From Rodentibacter genomosp. 1 (GTDB lineage: Bacteria > Pseudomonadota > Gammaproteobacteria > Enterobacterales > Pasteurellaceae), in contig NZ_MLHN01000008.1 of assembly GCF_001999285.1 (NCBI RefSeq), forward strand, positions 62,001 to 126,000: DNA of 64,000 bases, in the 5' to 3' direction. Position 1 is the stretch's first letter; each line of letters begins with the position of its first letter. The notes under the pieces are model-generated. The model did not search any database. It was not told the DNA's origin and saw nothing but the letters and a program-made list of their open reading frames with translations. A program made the translations under genes and the position numbers. Positions 9,433 to 17,298 of this stretch are shown in pieces.

Positions 9433-10348
9433 ATGGATGGATTAACCCTAGCGACATTCGTCTTTCTTGCGCTCATTATTGTTATCTTATTTTCAACGAT
9501 TAAAACTGTCCCACAGGGATATAAATTGGACGATTGAACGTTTTGGGCGGTATACACGCACATTAATGCCGGGTTTGAATATCGTTGTGCCTTTTGTGGA
9601 TCGTGTCGGTCGCAAAATTAATATGATGGAACAAGTGTTGGATATTCCTTCACAAGAAGTCATTTCTAAAGATAATGCCAATGTTGCTATTGATGCGGTG
9701 TGCTTTGTCCAAGTCATTGATGCACGCAGTGCCGCTTATGAAGTGAATCATCTTGAACAAGCGATTATTAATTTAACCATGACAAATATTCGTACCGTAC
9801 TCGGATCTATGGAATTGGACGAAATGCTATCACAACGTGATTCCATTAACGGTCGTTTGCTTGCGATTGTTGATGAAGCAACGAATCCGTGGGGGATCAA
9901 AGTAACCCGTATTGAAATTCGTGATGTTCGTCCGCCTCGTGAATTGCTCGATTCCATGAATGCGCAAATGAAAGCCGAACGGAATAAACGTGCGGAAGTG
10001 TTAGAAGCCGAGGGGATTCGACAAGCGGAAATTTTACGGGCAGAAGGGGAAAAACAAGCACGTATTTTAAAAGCTGAAGGGGAACGCCAAGAAGCTTTCT
10101 TGCAGGCGGAAGCCCGAGAACGTGCCGCAGAGGCGGAGGCAAAGGCTACACAAATGGTTTCTGAAGCCATCGCAAGTGGTGATACCAAAGCGATCAATTA
10201 TTTCATTGCACAAAAATACACGGAAGCTTTAAAAGAAATTGGTGGTGCACAAAATAGCAAGGTGGTACTAATGCCGTTAGAAGCAGGCAACTTAATCGGT
10301 TCTGTGGCAGGTATTGCGGAATTATTAAAAGGCGATAAAAAAGTTTAA
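9433..10348 (+). pseudogene. qmcA: SPFH/stomatin-like protein QmcA, split by a 1-base frameshift
   Basis: The ATG at 9433 opens a normal QmcA N terminus, with a membrane helix ([17 protein letters not shown]) and then TVPQGY. This frame hits TGA at 9535-9537. The rest continues one frame over from about 9524: [18 protein letters not shown] through the SPFH domain and the coiled coil ([24 protein letters not shown]) to the stop at 10348. In E. coli QmcA the join reads VPQGYQWTVERFGRY, so removal of one A from the AAA at 9523-9525 restores a protein of about 304 residues. QmcA is a membrane-anchored SPFH scaffold paired with an NfeD protein, which follows here. This is either a real inactivating mutation or a sequencing error. 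The translated stretch before 9524 in the downstream frame is not homologous. Confidence 0.88.
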
Positions 10349-10404
10349 ACGTTAATTTTCGATACTATGTAGAAAGTGCATTAAAATAAAAATTTCAAAG
10401 ATAG

Positions 10405-10475
10405 GTAGGGACACACCGAGAGTGTCCGTTATAAAATCAAATTATTTCATTCGGACACATTGAGTGTGTCCCTAC
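10405..10475. repeat. dispersed inverted repeat (GGGACACA family)
   Basis: A left arm at 10405-10428 begins GTAGGGACACACCGAG and a right arm at 10452-10475 ends GAGTGTGTCCCTAC. The arms are 24 bases long, mostly complementary, with a 23-base AT-rich loop. A related single arm is at 18683-18710 and a shorter relative at 60075-60097. No open reading frame is inside. Confidence 0.75.
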
Positions 10476-10530
10476 AAGCTAATCCAAAAAACAGATTTGT
10501 GCAACTGCTACATAATATCGTTAACTTTTC

Positions 10531-10560
10531 AAAGTGCAGTTGAAATTGACTGCACTTTTT
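10531..10560. terminator. degenerate USS-pair hairpin
   Basis: AAAGTGCAGT and ACTGCACTTT form a 10-bp stem followed by Ts. Each arm differs from the USS core by the same G-to-A (or C-to-T) change, so base pairing is kept while both uptake cores are lost. It ends 17 bases before the NfeD-family start and so would terminate transcription from qmcA. Confidence 0.6.
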
Positions 10561-10577
10561 CCATCAGAGGAGGCAAT

Positions 10578-11033
10578 ATGGCAGAATGGTTGACCGCATG
10601 GACATTATGGCATTGGTTGGTTTTAGGTTTTGTATTATTGATTGCTGAAGTGGTCGCTCCCGGCGTATTTTTACTTTGGTGGGGCTTGGCCGCTTTAGTC
10701 ACAGCACTTGTGCAATTTCTTTTTCCTGCTTTTTCGCTAGTCGGATTAGCGATTTTTTATGGCGTTTTAGCTTGTATTTTATCGTTCGCTTGGTGGAAAT
10801 ATCAGCATAATAAAGATCGTCAGGATCAGGCTAAAACCTCCTTAAATCAGCGTGATCATGCGATGGTTGGTAAGCAGGGTATCGTGCAGGAAATCGCTAT
10901 AAACGGTATTGGACGTGGTGCGTTTGGCGATACCACTTGGCGTATTCAAGGCGAACATCTCGCCATGAATGATCTTGTAAAAGTTGTGCGTGTGGAAGGT
11001 ATCACGCTGATTGTTGAAAAGGTAACAGAATGA
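10578..11033 (+). CDS. NfeD-family membrane protein (YbbJ type)
   Basis: The protein has 151 residues, with two to three N-terminal helices (WHWLVLGFVLLIAEVVAPG, FLLWWGLAALVTALVQFLF, AIFYGVLACILSF) and a C-terminal OB-fold domain (MVGKQGIVQEIAINGIGRG...TLIVEKV). Short NfeD1b proteins pair with SPFH proteins such as QmcA. The ATG at 10578 follows AGAGGAGG; the frame is open further upstream but has no such site. It overlaps the next gene by 4 bases. With qmcA broken, its partner may be missing. Confidence 0.88.
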   Translation: MAEWLTAWTLWHWLVLGFVLLIAEVVAPGVFLLWWGLAALVTALVQFLFPAFSLVGLAIFYGVLACILSFAWWKYQHNKDRQDQAKTSLNQRDHAMVGKQGIVQEIAINGIGRGAFGDTTWRIQGEHLAMNDLVKVVRVEGITLIVEKVTE

Positions 11034-11641
11034 ATCATCTTATTATTTTTGCACATCCGAATTCTAAAGGTAGCTTTGGGCGGGCAGTGGCGGATTGTGT
11101 GGCGAAAACCAGCCAAACCCTTGGCGTGGAAACCCAATTTCGTGATCTCTATACCTTGGATTTTAATCCGATCATTTCTTTTGAAGAGCTAAAAGCCGTG
11201 AATAGTGGCATTCTTCCCGAAGAAGTGAAATATGAACATGACCTGATTCGCCAAGCGGATTTAATCACCCTTGTTTACCCCCTTTGGTGGATGGGGTTTC
11301 CAGCGATTTTAAAGGGCTATTTAGATAGGGTGTTAAGCCATGGATTTGCTTATAAAACCGAAAATGGAGAATCCGTTGGTTTGCTGAAAGGGAAGCAAAT
11401 GCAACAATTCATCACGCTTGGTAGTAATGTGGAGAAGTATAAAGAATTTGGTATTGATAAATCCCTTGATCATTGCCTCGTGAATGGTTTGTTTAATTAC
11501 TGTGGCATTGAAAATGTGACCTATGAGTTATTTGGCGATCTTCATTTAATTGATGATGCAGCGCGCCGTGCAATGCTTGATGTCGTTGAGCAAAAAACAC
11601 AGGAAAAATTGACCGCACTTTTAAATGGAAAAGTAGTATGA
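11030..11641 (+). CDS. NAD(P)H oxidoreductase, flavodoxin-like fold (NQO1/MdaB type)
   Basis: This 203-residue cytoplasmic flavoprotein starts MNHLIIFAHPNSKGSF, the FAD-phosphate loop of the NQO1/MdaB/KefF family. The block LVYPLWWMGFPAILKGYLDRV is the family's core and forms the flavin and nicotinamide pocket. It probably reduces quinones or other electrophiles by two electrons. It overlaps the upstream NfeD gene by 4 bases and the downstream TorD-like gene by 4 bases, so translation is coupled through the cluster. Confidence 0.88.
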   Translation: MNHLIIFAHPNSKGSFGRAVADCVAKTSQTLGVETQFRDLYTLDFNPIISFEELKAVNSGILPEEVKYEHDLIRQADLITLVYPLWWMGFPAILKGYLDRVLSHGFAYKTENGESVGLLKGKQMQQFITLGSNVEKYKEFGIDKSLDHCLVNGLFNYCGIENVTYELFGDLHLIDDAARRAMLDVVEQKTQEKLTALLNGKVV

Positions 11642-12192
11642 GTACTGAAAAAACACTGAATAATTTTTCTTTAGTTAGCCGTTTATTTGGCAATTTATTT
11701 TATCGTGCTCCGACCGATCCGGGACTTGCCGGTGTTTTTGATTGGTTGCAACAAAAAGGCTTAAACCAAGTGTGGGCGTTAGACGCGGATAAGGAAAGTC
11801 AAGCCGCGTTAGGTAATCTCCAGTTAAAAATTGACCTTACCTTGTTAAATGAAGAATACCAAAAATTGTTTGGATCGGAAGATCATGTCACTACAGCAAT
11901 TTCAGCTTATGATATTGATTTAGCGGATTTTATCGCTTTTCGTAATGAACGCGGTATGCCGGAACTGGAAAGTGCGGATCATTTTGCGTTACTTTTGCTA
12001 ACGGCTTCTTGGTTAGAAGATAATGTTGATTCCATTTCTGCCCAGCGAGCGCTTTTTGAAGCTTTTTTATTGCCTTGCGCTGCAAAATTTCTCACTCAAG
12101 TAGAAACCTATGCTACTTTGCCGTTTTATCGTTCTTTAGCCTATTTAACCCGTGAAATTTTAGCGGCGATGGCGGATGAGTTGGAAGAATAA
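11638..12192 (+). CDS. TorD/DmsD-family molecular chaperone
   Basis: This is a 184-residue all-helical protein with the family pattern: LVSRLFGNLFYRAPTDPGL, then LNEEYQKLFGSED, and LLPCAAKFLTQVETYATLPFYRSLAYLTREIL. TorD-family proteins bind Tat substrates or metalloenzyme precursors during cofactor insertion. No molybdoenzyme gene is next to it, although the mod operon lies 2.4 kb downstream. It is closest by eye to the YcdY-like branch, but the client is unknown. It overlaps the genes on both sides by a few bases. Confidence 0.78.
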   Translation: MSTEKTLNNFSLVSRLFGNLFYRAPTDPGLAGVFDWLQQKGLNQVWALDADKESQAALGNLQLKIDLTLLNEEYQKLFGSEDHVTTAISAYDIDLADFIAFRNERGMPELESADHFALLLLTASWLEDNVDSISAQRALFEAFLLPCAAKFLTQVETYATLPFYRSLAYLTREILAAMADELEE

Positions 12193-12536
12193 TGATGACT
12201 AAGTGGAAAAAAGTCTTTGCTTTTATACCGCTCTTTCTTTGGACGGTAATGGTTCTATTTTTATATTTCTATATGATTATTGAAAATGGGGATAAGCATG
12301 ATGGGGAAGCCTATATCGCTTATTTCCTTTTGCTTTTTTACCTGACTTTTCCCTTTGGTTCTTTTGTCTTTGTTGTTTTTTCCCTCTTCGGTTTTGGTGG
12401 CAACAGTTCCTTTAATCCGGTTGTGGCTGGGCTAATGGGCATTGTTGCTATCGGTGCTTTTTATTTCCAATGGTATGTGCTTTGCCCGAAGTTATGGCGT
12501 TATTTTTGTAAGAAATTAAAACGAAATAAAAAATGA
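12192..12536 (+). CDS. small hypothetical membrane protein
   Basis: The protein has 114 residues, starting ATGATG at 12192 on the last base of the TorD-like gene's stop. Three hydrophobic segments are visible (about residues 8-29, 42-70 and 78-98), ending in a basic tail KKLKRNKK, which suggests a cytoplasmic C terminus. I do not recognise a family. The tight overlap indicates co-expression with the chaperone and the oxidoreductase. Confidence 0.6.
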   Translation: MMTKWKKVFAFIPLFLWTVMVLFLYFYMIIENGDKHDGEAYIAYFLLLFYLTFPFGSFVFVVFSLFGFGGNSSFNPVVAGLMGIVAIGAFYFQWYVLCPKLWRYFCKKLKRNKK

Positions 12537-12627
12537 TTGTTTAATAAATATTCAATTACACTGAAAATGCTTTGCTTTGTAGAATAAATATAATGTTTAT
12601 TTAATGTTTAATCAAAATAAGGAAAAT

Positions 12628-13635
12628 ATGATGAGCATTGCATCAGAATTAAAATCTCAGGATTTAAAAAAGGGAAGAGTTTCGCAAGCAAAAGGTGTGG
12701 TCTTAGTGTTACTTAGCGTGGCACTCATTGCTAACACGTTTTTAAATATTGTTCCGCTTTCCGGAGAAGCATGGATCTTATGGAGTGGCATTGTTTTATT
12801 AGCCCTTTTTGGCTTAGGCAAATTATTTATGGGCTGGGTGCATATTTCTGCGGTGAAGCAAAAAATCGGCGAGCCATTTTTTGGCTTATTAACCATGCCG
12901 GAACCTAAAGTACCATTACAGAATGACGAAGAAAAATATGCATTTTTAGTGTATGGTTTTTATGAAAGCTCACAGGTTTTGCAAGATGATGGCGAGGGTG
13001 TATTGAAAAAAGATCCTCTTATTCGTCCTGAAAAGGAAGTGAAGTATAGCGATGCACTTGCCCTAAATGATTTCTATGGTATTTATAATGAGGCGGAGTC
13101 AACGGTAAAATCTTCCCTTTCCACCGCTTGGGATATTAACAGCGCAGAAGAGGCTCGAGAAACCATTAGCGGATTATGGAACGGTGCGCTTGAAGGAGCG
13201 GATACGGCAATCATGGCTTATCCACACGCTGAGGATTTAATTCAATCATTGAAAGAAGTGGGCTTTGATATAAAAGGAATTGATGCGGCGAAAATTAATG
13301 TTTCTGGTTTCGATTTGGTTCGCACAATTTGGATAGCGCGTAATAGTTATGTTGCTGGTTATATTGAGGCGGATGAAGTGCGTGCCATTTCCCGTAATGT
13401 GGCAGAGTTTACCGCAGCAAATTATGCCAACTGGAATGAATTGGGCTATTCCTACCTAGTGAGCTACCTCGCATGGTTATATGATGCCAAACCGAGCTTG
13501 GCATACAACATGTTGCAAGAGCGTGTTTATGCTGTTTCTCAATATATTTCCTCGCCGCATAGTCCGCTTGCCGGCACATCGTTGGATGAATTAAGAACCT
13601 ATTTTGATTCACTTCCTGATAATGAAGAAAACTAA
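12628..13635 (+). CDS. DUF1266-domain membrane protein
   Basis: It has about 335 residues. Two N-terminal helices (GVVLVLLSVALIANTFLNI and ILWSGIVLLALFGLGKLFM) are followed by a soluble domain. The later part has the DUF1266 pattern: STAWDINSAEEARETISGLW, then GFDLVRTIWIARNSYVAGYI, ending with the Trp/Tyr-rich WNELGYSYLVSYLAWLYD. The function of DUF1266 is unknown. ATAAGGA precedes ATGATG at 12628 and 12631; the ATG at 12604 has no ribosome site. A 67-base gap separates it from the previous gene, and a strong terminator follows. Confidence 0.7.
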   Translation: MMSIASELKSQDLKKGRVSQAKGVVLVLLSVALIANTFLNIVPLSGEAWILWSGIVLLALFGLGKLFMGWVHISAVKQKIGEPFFGLLTMPEPKVPLQNDEEKYAFLVYGFYESSQVLQDDGEGVLKKDPLIRPEKEVKYSDALALNDFYGIYNEAESTVKSSLSTAWDINSAEEARETISGLWNGALEGADTAIMAYPHAEDLIQSLKEVGFDIKGIDAAKINVSGFDLVRTIWIARNSYVAGYIEADEVRAISRNVAEFTAANYANWNELGYSYLVSYLAWLYDAKPSLAYNMLQERVYAVSQYISSPHSPLAGTSLDELRTYFDSLPDNEEN

Positions 13636-13670
13636 AAAAACAAACGGCTGATATTCAGCCGTTTTTTCTT
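13636..13670. terminator. bidirectional terminator
   Basis: AACGGCTG and CAGCCGTT form an 8-bp stem with a 5-base loop. There is an A run on the left and TTTTTT on the right, so it can end both the DUF1266 gene and the converging modE. Confidence 0.9.
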
Positions 13671-13679
13671 ATCAAAAAT

Positions 13680-14447
13680 TTATTCTAATGTCGCCAAAAT
13701 AATTTGTTCCGGATCGATATGCAACCAAATTTGTTGATCAATTTGCCATTGATTTGGTTGAGTGATTGTTGCACAAAATTCCATTCCGCTATCATCGAAA
13801 ATTAAAATGGATTCTTCCTCATTGAGTGATTTGATGGTCACGGGAAATTGATTTGTTTGATTTTCCAAAGGCTGTGTCGTCATTTTCACCCAAGGTGCTT
13901 TACACATCAGCATCACTTCTTTTTCTGTCATTAATTTTAAACGTGAGGCACTTTTTGTAGTAATAGAGACTTGTAAGAGGACGGGTAATCCCTCAACCTT
14001 TACATCTACAATATAACGAGAATCCATCATTCGTTGACGTTCCACTTTGCCGAAGAATTGATTGCGTGCGCTACTTTGTAAAGAAAAGCGTGCAGTGGCG
14101 GTAAGTAGGCTATCGAGAGGTATGGATTCATCTTGTAAAATTTTGAAGGCATGCTCTTGGGTTTTCTCTAATAAATCATAAAGTTGGAGTAAGCGCTTGG
14201 CATAATTTGTTAAAACCGTACCACCTCCATTTTTTCCCCCTGTATTGCGTTCGAGTAACGGGCTAGGGCTGAGTTTATTCATTGCCTCAAGATGATCCCA
14301 TGCACTTTTGTAACTGACTTTGGCATTTTTTGCCGCTTGATTTATTGAACCGCATTGCTGAATTTCTTTGAGTAAGCTAACCCGTTTGGGATCAATAAAA
14401 AGCATTTGTTGCAGTTTTATCGTGAGTAAAATTTCAGTATTTTTCAT
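13680..14447 (-). CDS. modE: molybdate-responsive transcriptional regulator
   Basis: This 255-residue regulator senses molybdate and represses molybdate uptake. The N-terminal winged helix has RVSLLKEIQQCGSINQAAKNAKVSYKSAWDHLEAMN, and the linker has the LLERNTGGKNGGGT signature typical of ModE. The C-terminal part carries two MOP/TOBE-type beta domains (SARNQFFGKVERQRMM... and PWVKMTTQ...) that bind oxyanion. It is divergent from modABC, sharing a 121-base control region. Confidence 0.93.
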   Translation of the reverse strand: MKNTEILLTIKLQQMLFIDPKRVSLLKEIQQCGSINQAAKNAKVSYKSAWDHLEAMNKLSPSPLLERNTGGKNGGGTVLTNYAKRLLQLYDLLEKTQEHAFKILQDESIPLDSLLTATARFSLQSSARNQFFGKVERQRMMDSRYIVDVKVEGLPVLLQVSITTKSASRLKLMTEKEVMLMCKAPWVKMTTQPLENQTNQFPVTIKSLNEEESILIFDDSGMEFCATITQPNQWQIDQQIWLHIDPEQIILATLE

Positions 14448-14471
14448 AAGGATTCCTTTTATAACAACGGA

Positions 14472-14536
14472 GCGTTATATATTTTATGATAAAACCAAAT
14501 TTTCACGTATCGCTATTTTTTATTTCGATATATAAT
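14472..14536. promoter_or_regulatory. candidate ModE operators between modE and modA
   Basis: CGTTATATA at 14473-14481 matches the left half of the E. coli mod operator. ATCGCTAT (14509-14516) followed by CGATATATAA (14526-14535) forms a second imperfect inverted unit. Both lie in the divergent promoter region. Assignment is by resemblance to the known ModE consensus only. Confidence 0.5.
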
Positions 14537-14568
14537 TTAGTAGATAATGATGTTTAACATAGGAGAAA

Positions 14569-15336
14569 ATGATGAAAAAATTAACTAAAATTTCAACCGC
14601 ACTTTTTGTTGTTGGCTTAAGTGTTTCTTCGATGAGTTCAGCGAAAGTCACCGTCTTTGCTGCTGCCTCAATGACCGATGCGTTGCAGCAGATTGCAGCA
14701 GATTATGCGAAACAAAACCCTAAAAATGAGGTCGTGTTTTCTTTTGCTTCCTCTTCAACCTTGGCAAAACAAGTAGAAGAGGGTGCTCCTGCGGATATTT
14801 TTGTTTCAGCCAGTAACAAATGGATGAAATATCTTTCTGAGAAAAATTTAACGGTGAAAGAAACGGAAAAAACCTTGGCGGGGAATGAATTAGTATTAAT
14901 TGCTCCGCTGAAAAGTGCGGTCGATGCTGTGGAGATTTCCAAAGGTGAGTGGCTGGATGCCTTAAAAGATAGTTATTTATCCGTTGGCGATCCTGCACAT
15001 GTGCCGGCAGGACAATATGCGGAAGAAGCTTTAACTAAACTGAATTTGTGGGATAAGGTTAAAGAGCGTTTAGCTCGAGTAAAAGATGTTCGTGGCGCGT
15101 TAGCTTTGGTGGAACGGGCTGAAACCCCCTATGGAATTGTGTATAGTACCGATGCGAAAGTGAGCCAAAAAGTGAAAACGGTGGGCGTATTTCCTGCGGA
15201 GAGTTATAAACCGGTGGTGTACCCGATGGCTCTTTTAAAAGAGCATGACAATGCAGATTCACGTGATTTCTTAAAATATCTTGGCTCTGATGACGCGAAA
15301 AAAGTGTTAGAAAGTTACGGTTTCTCCGTGAAATAA
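14569..15336 (+). CDS. modA: molybdate ABC transporter, periplasmic binding protein
   Basis: The protein has 255 residues, with a signal peptide (MMKKLTKISTALFVVGLSVSSMSSA) and the ModA core: VTVFAAASMTDALQQIAADY, FSFASSSTLAKQVEEGAPADIFVSAS, then GDPAHVPAGQYAEEAL and YGIVYSTDA. The serines in these loops bind molybdate or tungstate. A strong AGGAGA precedes the ATG. The signal peptide encodes a USS at 14596-14604 (STALF). Confidence 0.95.
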   Translation: MMKKLTKISTALFVVGLSVSSMSSAKVTVFAAASMTDALQQIAADYAKQNPKNEVVFSFASSSTLAKQVEEGAPADIFVSASNKWMKYLSEKNLTVKETEKTLAGNELVLIAPLKSAVDAVEISKGEWLDALKDSYLSVGDPAHVPAGQYAEEALTKLNLWDKVKERLARVKDVRGALALVERAETPYGIVYSTDAKVSQKVKTVGVFPAESYKPVVYPMALLKEHDNADSRDFLKYLGSDDAKKVLESYGFSVK

Positions 15337-15348
15337 ATTGAATGAAAG

Positions 15349-15375
15349 AAAGGGCAAGGTTTTGCCCTTTTTGTT
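15349..15375 (+). terminator. intra-operon hairpin between modA and modB
   Basis: AAAGGGCAA and TTGCCCTTT form a 9-bp stem with a 4-base loop, followed by TTGTT. Its place after modA suggests partial termination, giving more binding protein than permease. Confidence 0.7.
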
Positions 15376-15426
15376 AAAATCCTATGACTCTTTAAGAAAA
15401 ATATTCGTGTGATAAGGAAACACAGT

Positions 15427-16155
15427 TTGCCTACTCAATTTCTTTCTCTATTTAATCTCAGTCCCTTAGAAATCAACGCCATTCGCCTGAGTTTAAGTGT
15501 GGCGTTTAATGCGATGCTTTGGAGTTTACCTCTGGCGGTTTTCGTTGCGTGGCTTCTCGCACGTAAAAATTTTTATGGTAAATCCTTAGTGAGTGGCATT
15601 ATTCATTTGCCTTTGGTGTTGCCGCCTGTTGTGATCGGCTATTTATTGCTGGTAGCAATGGGGAGAAATGGGGTTATCGGACGGTATCTTTATCAATGGT
15701 TTGGCGTGTCTTTTGGGTTTAGTTGGAAAGGGGCGGTACTTGCCTCTGCGGTGGTGGCTTTTCCTTTAGTCGTTCGGGCGATTCGTCTTTCCCTTGAAAA
15801 TATTGATGTGCGGCTTGAACAGGCAGCACAAACCTTGGGTGCCTCTCCATGGCGTGTTTTTTTTACGATCACCTTTCCTCTTTCTCTGCCGGGCGTATTA
15901 GCCGGATTGATATTAGGCTTTGCCCGTTCATTAGGAGAATTTGGCGCAACCATTACTTTTGTTTCCAATATTGACGGTGAAACTCAAACTATTCCTCTTG
16001 CGATGTACTCTTTCATTCAAACACCGGGAGCCGAAGCGCAAACAGCACGTTTGTGTATATTTGCAATTATACTTTCATTCATTTCATTACTTGCCTCAGA
16101 ATGGCTGGGTAAACGTATGCAGAAACAATTAGGGCAGGGCAATGTTGCAAATTAA
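15427..16155 (+). CDS. modB: molybdate ABC transporter permease
   Basis: This is an inner-membrane permease of about 242 residues with five helices. The ABC coupling loop reads [30 protein letters not shown], followed by [15 protein letters not shown], typical of ModB. Two starts are possible: GTG at 15409 (248 residues), or TTG at 15427, which has AAGGA seven bases upstream. I prefer TTG because it has the better ribosome site; neither is an ATG. modC starts 13 bases before its stop. Confidence 0.93.
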   Translation: MPTQFLSLFNLSPLEINAIRLSLSVAFNAMLWSLPLAVFVAWLLARKNFYGKSLVSGIIHLPLVLPPVVIGYLLLVAMGRNGVIGRYLYQWFGVSFGFSWKGAVLASAVVAFPLVVRAIRLSLENIDVRLEQAAQTLGASPWRVFFTITFPLSLPGVLAGLILGFARSLGEFGATITFVSNIDGETQTIPLAMYSFIQTPGAEAQTARLCIFAIILSFISLLASEWLGKRMQKQLGQGNVAN

Positions 16156-17197
16156 TATTAAGAAACAACTAGGAAAATTAGCGTTAGAGGCAAATTTGCA
16201 ACTTCCTATTCAAGGGGTGACGGCTATTTTCGGTTTATCCGGTGCGGGGAAAACTGCTTTAATTAATTTAGTAAGCGGGCTAACAAAGCCTGATGAAGGG
16301 TTTATTCGATTAAATGACCGCACTTTGGTTGACACTGAAACGCAACAAAACGTGCCTATTCATTTGCGTAAAATCGGTTATGTATTTCAAGATGCCCGCT
16401 TATTTCCTCATTACACAGTGAAAGGCAATTTATGTTATGGCGTGAAAAATGTTTCAAAAGAGGAATTTGATTATATTGTCGAATTACTTGGCATTAATCA
16501 TTTACTGAAACGTTACCCGCTCACCCTTTCCGGGGGGGAAAAACAGCGTGTTGCCATTGGACGTGCATTACTCACCGATCCGGAAATATTATTGATGGAT
16601 GAACCTCTTTCAGCCTTGGATTTACCCCGTAAACGGGAATTAATGCACTATTTAGAACGGCTTTCTCAAGAAATTCATATTCCCATTTTATATGTCACAC
16701 ACAGTTTAGAGGAATTATTACGACTCGCAGATCGGGTAGTATTAATGGAAAATGGGAAAGTCAGAGCCTGTGATTCAGTGGAACGAATTTGGAACAGTAC
16801 GATTTTCGCCCCTTGGAAAGGGGAAAATGAACAGAGTAGCGTTTTAGCCTTACCCGTGCATTTGCATCATCCGCCTTATAAAATGACCGCACTTTCACTT
16901 GGCGGACAATCACTTTGGATTCATCAAATGAATGCGGGAGTGGGAGACTTTGTTCGCATTTGTATTTATAGCTCCGATGTGTCAATCGCCTTGCAGAAAC
17001 CGCAACAAACCAGTATTCGCAATATTTTATGTGGTCAAATTGAACAAATTGATATACAGGATTCTCGTGTGGATATTGCGGTATTAATTGAAGGGCATAA
17101 GATTTGGGTAAGTATCAGCAAATGGGCACAAAATGAATTACGCTTTAGGGTGGGTATGAATGCCTATCTACAAATTAAAGCGGTTTCCGTCGTTTAA
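16142..17197 (+). CDS. modC: molybdate ABC transporter ATP-binding protein
   Basis: This 351-residue ATPase powers molybdate import. It has Walker [13 protein letters not shown]-loop [15 protein letters not shown], signature [16 protein letters not shown], Walker [13 protein letters not shown] and the switch His in [10 protein letters not shown]. The C-terminal TOBE domain ([17 protein letters not shown]...) is the extra oxyanion-sensing domain usual in ModC. Its start overlaps the end of modB by 14 bases. Confidence 0.95.
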   Translation: MLQINIKKQLGKLALEANLQLPIQGVTAIFGLSGAGKTALINLVSGLTKPDEGFIRLNDRTLVDTETQQNVPIHLRKIGYVFQDARLFPHYTVKGNLCYGVKNVSKEEFDYIVELLGINHLLKRYPLTLSGGEKQRVAIGRALLTDPEILLMDEPLSALDLPRKRELMHYLERLSQEIHIPILYVTHSLEELLRLADRVVLMENGKVRACDSVERIWNSTIFAPWKGENEQSSVLALPVHLHHPPYKMTALSLGGQSLWIHQMNAGVGDFVRICIYSSDVSIALQKPQQTSIRNILCGQIEQIDIQDSRVDIAVLIEGHKIWVSISKWAQNELRFRVGMNAYLQIKAVSVV

Positions 17198-17298
17198 AAC
17201 GATATTCCATAAAATTATAAGCTATAACAAAAAACGATTAGATCTTTTATTCGGAAGTCTATCTAATATTGCCACCGAATTTATTGGAGAATATGAAT

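Noticed and set aside
9467-9523. QmcA start at 9467 giving [10 protein letters not shown]...
   Set aside because: This stretch is not homologous to QmcA; the true N terminus is in the other frame from 9433, so the frame is the result of the one-base insertion.
9519-9526. Programmed frameshifting in qmcA
   Set aside because: TATAAATT is not a known slippery site, no stimulatory structure is evident, and other QmcA proteins are not made this way.
9748-10197. Minus-strand 149-codon frame opposite qmcA
   Set aside because: Ser/Ala-rich shadow of the coiled coil of QmcA.
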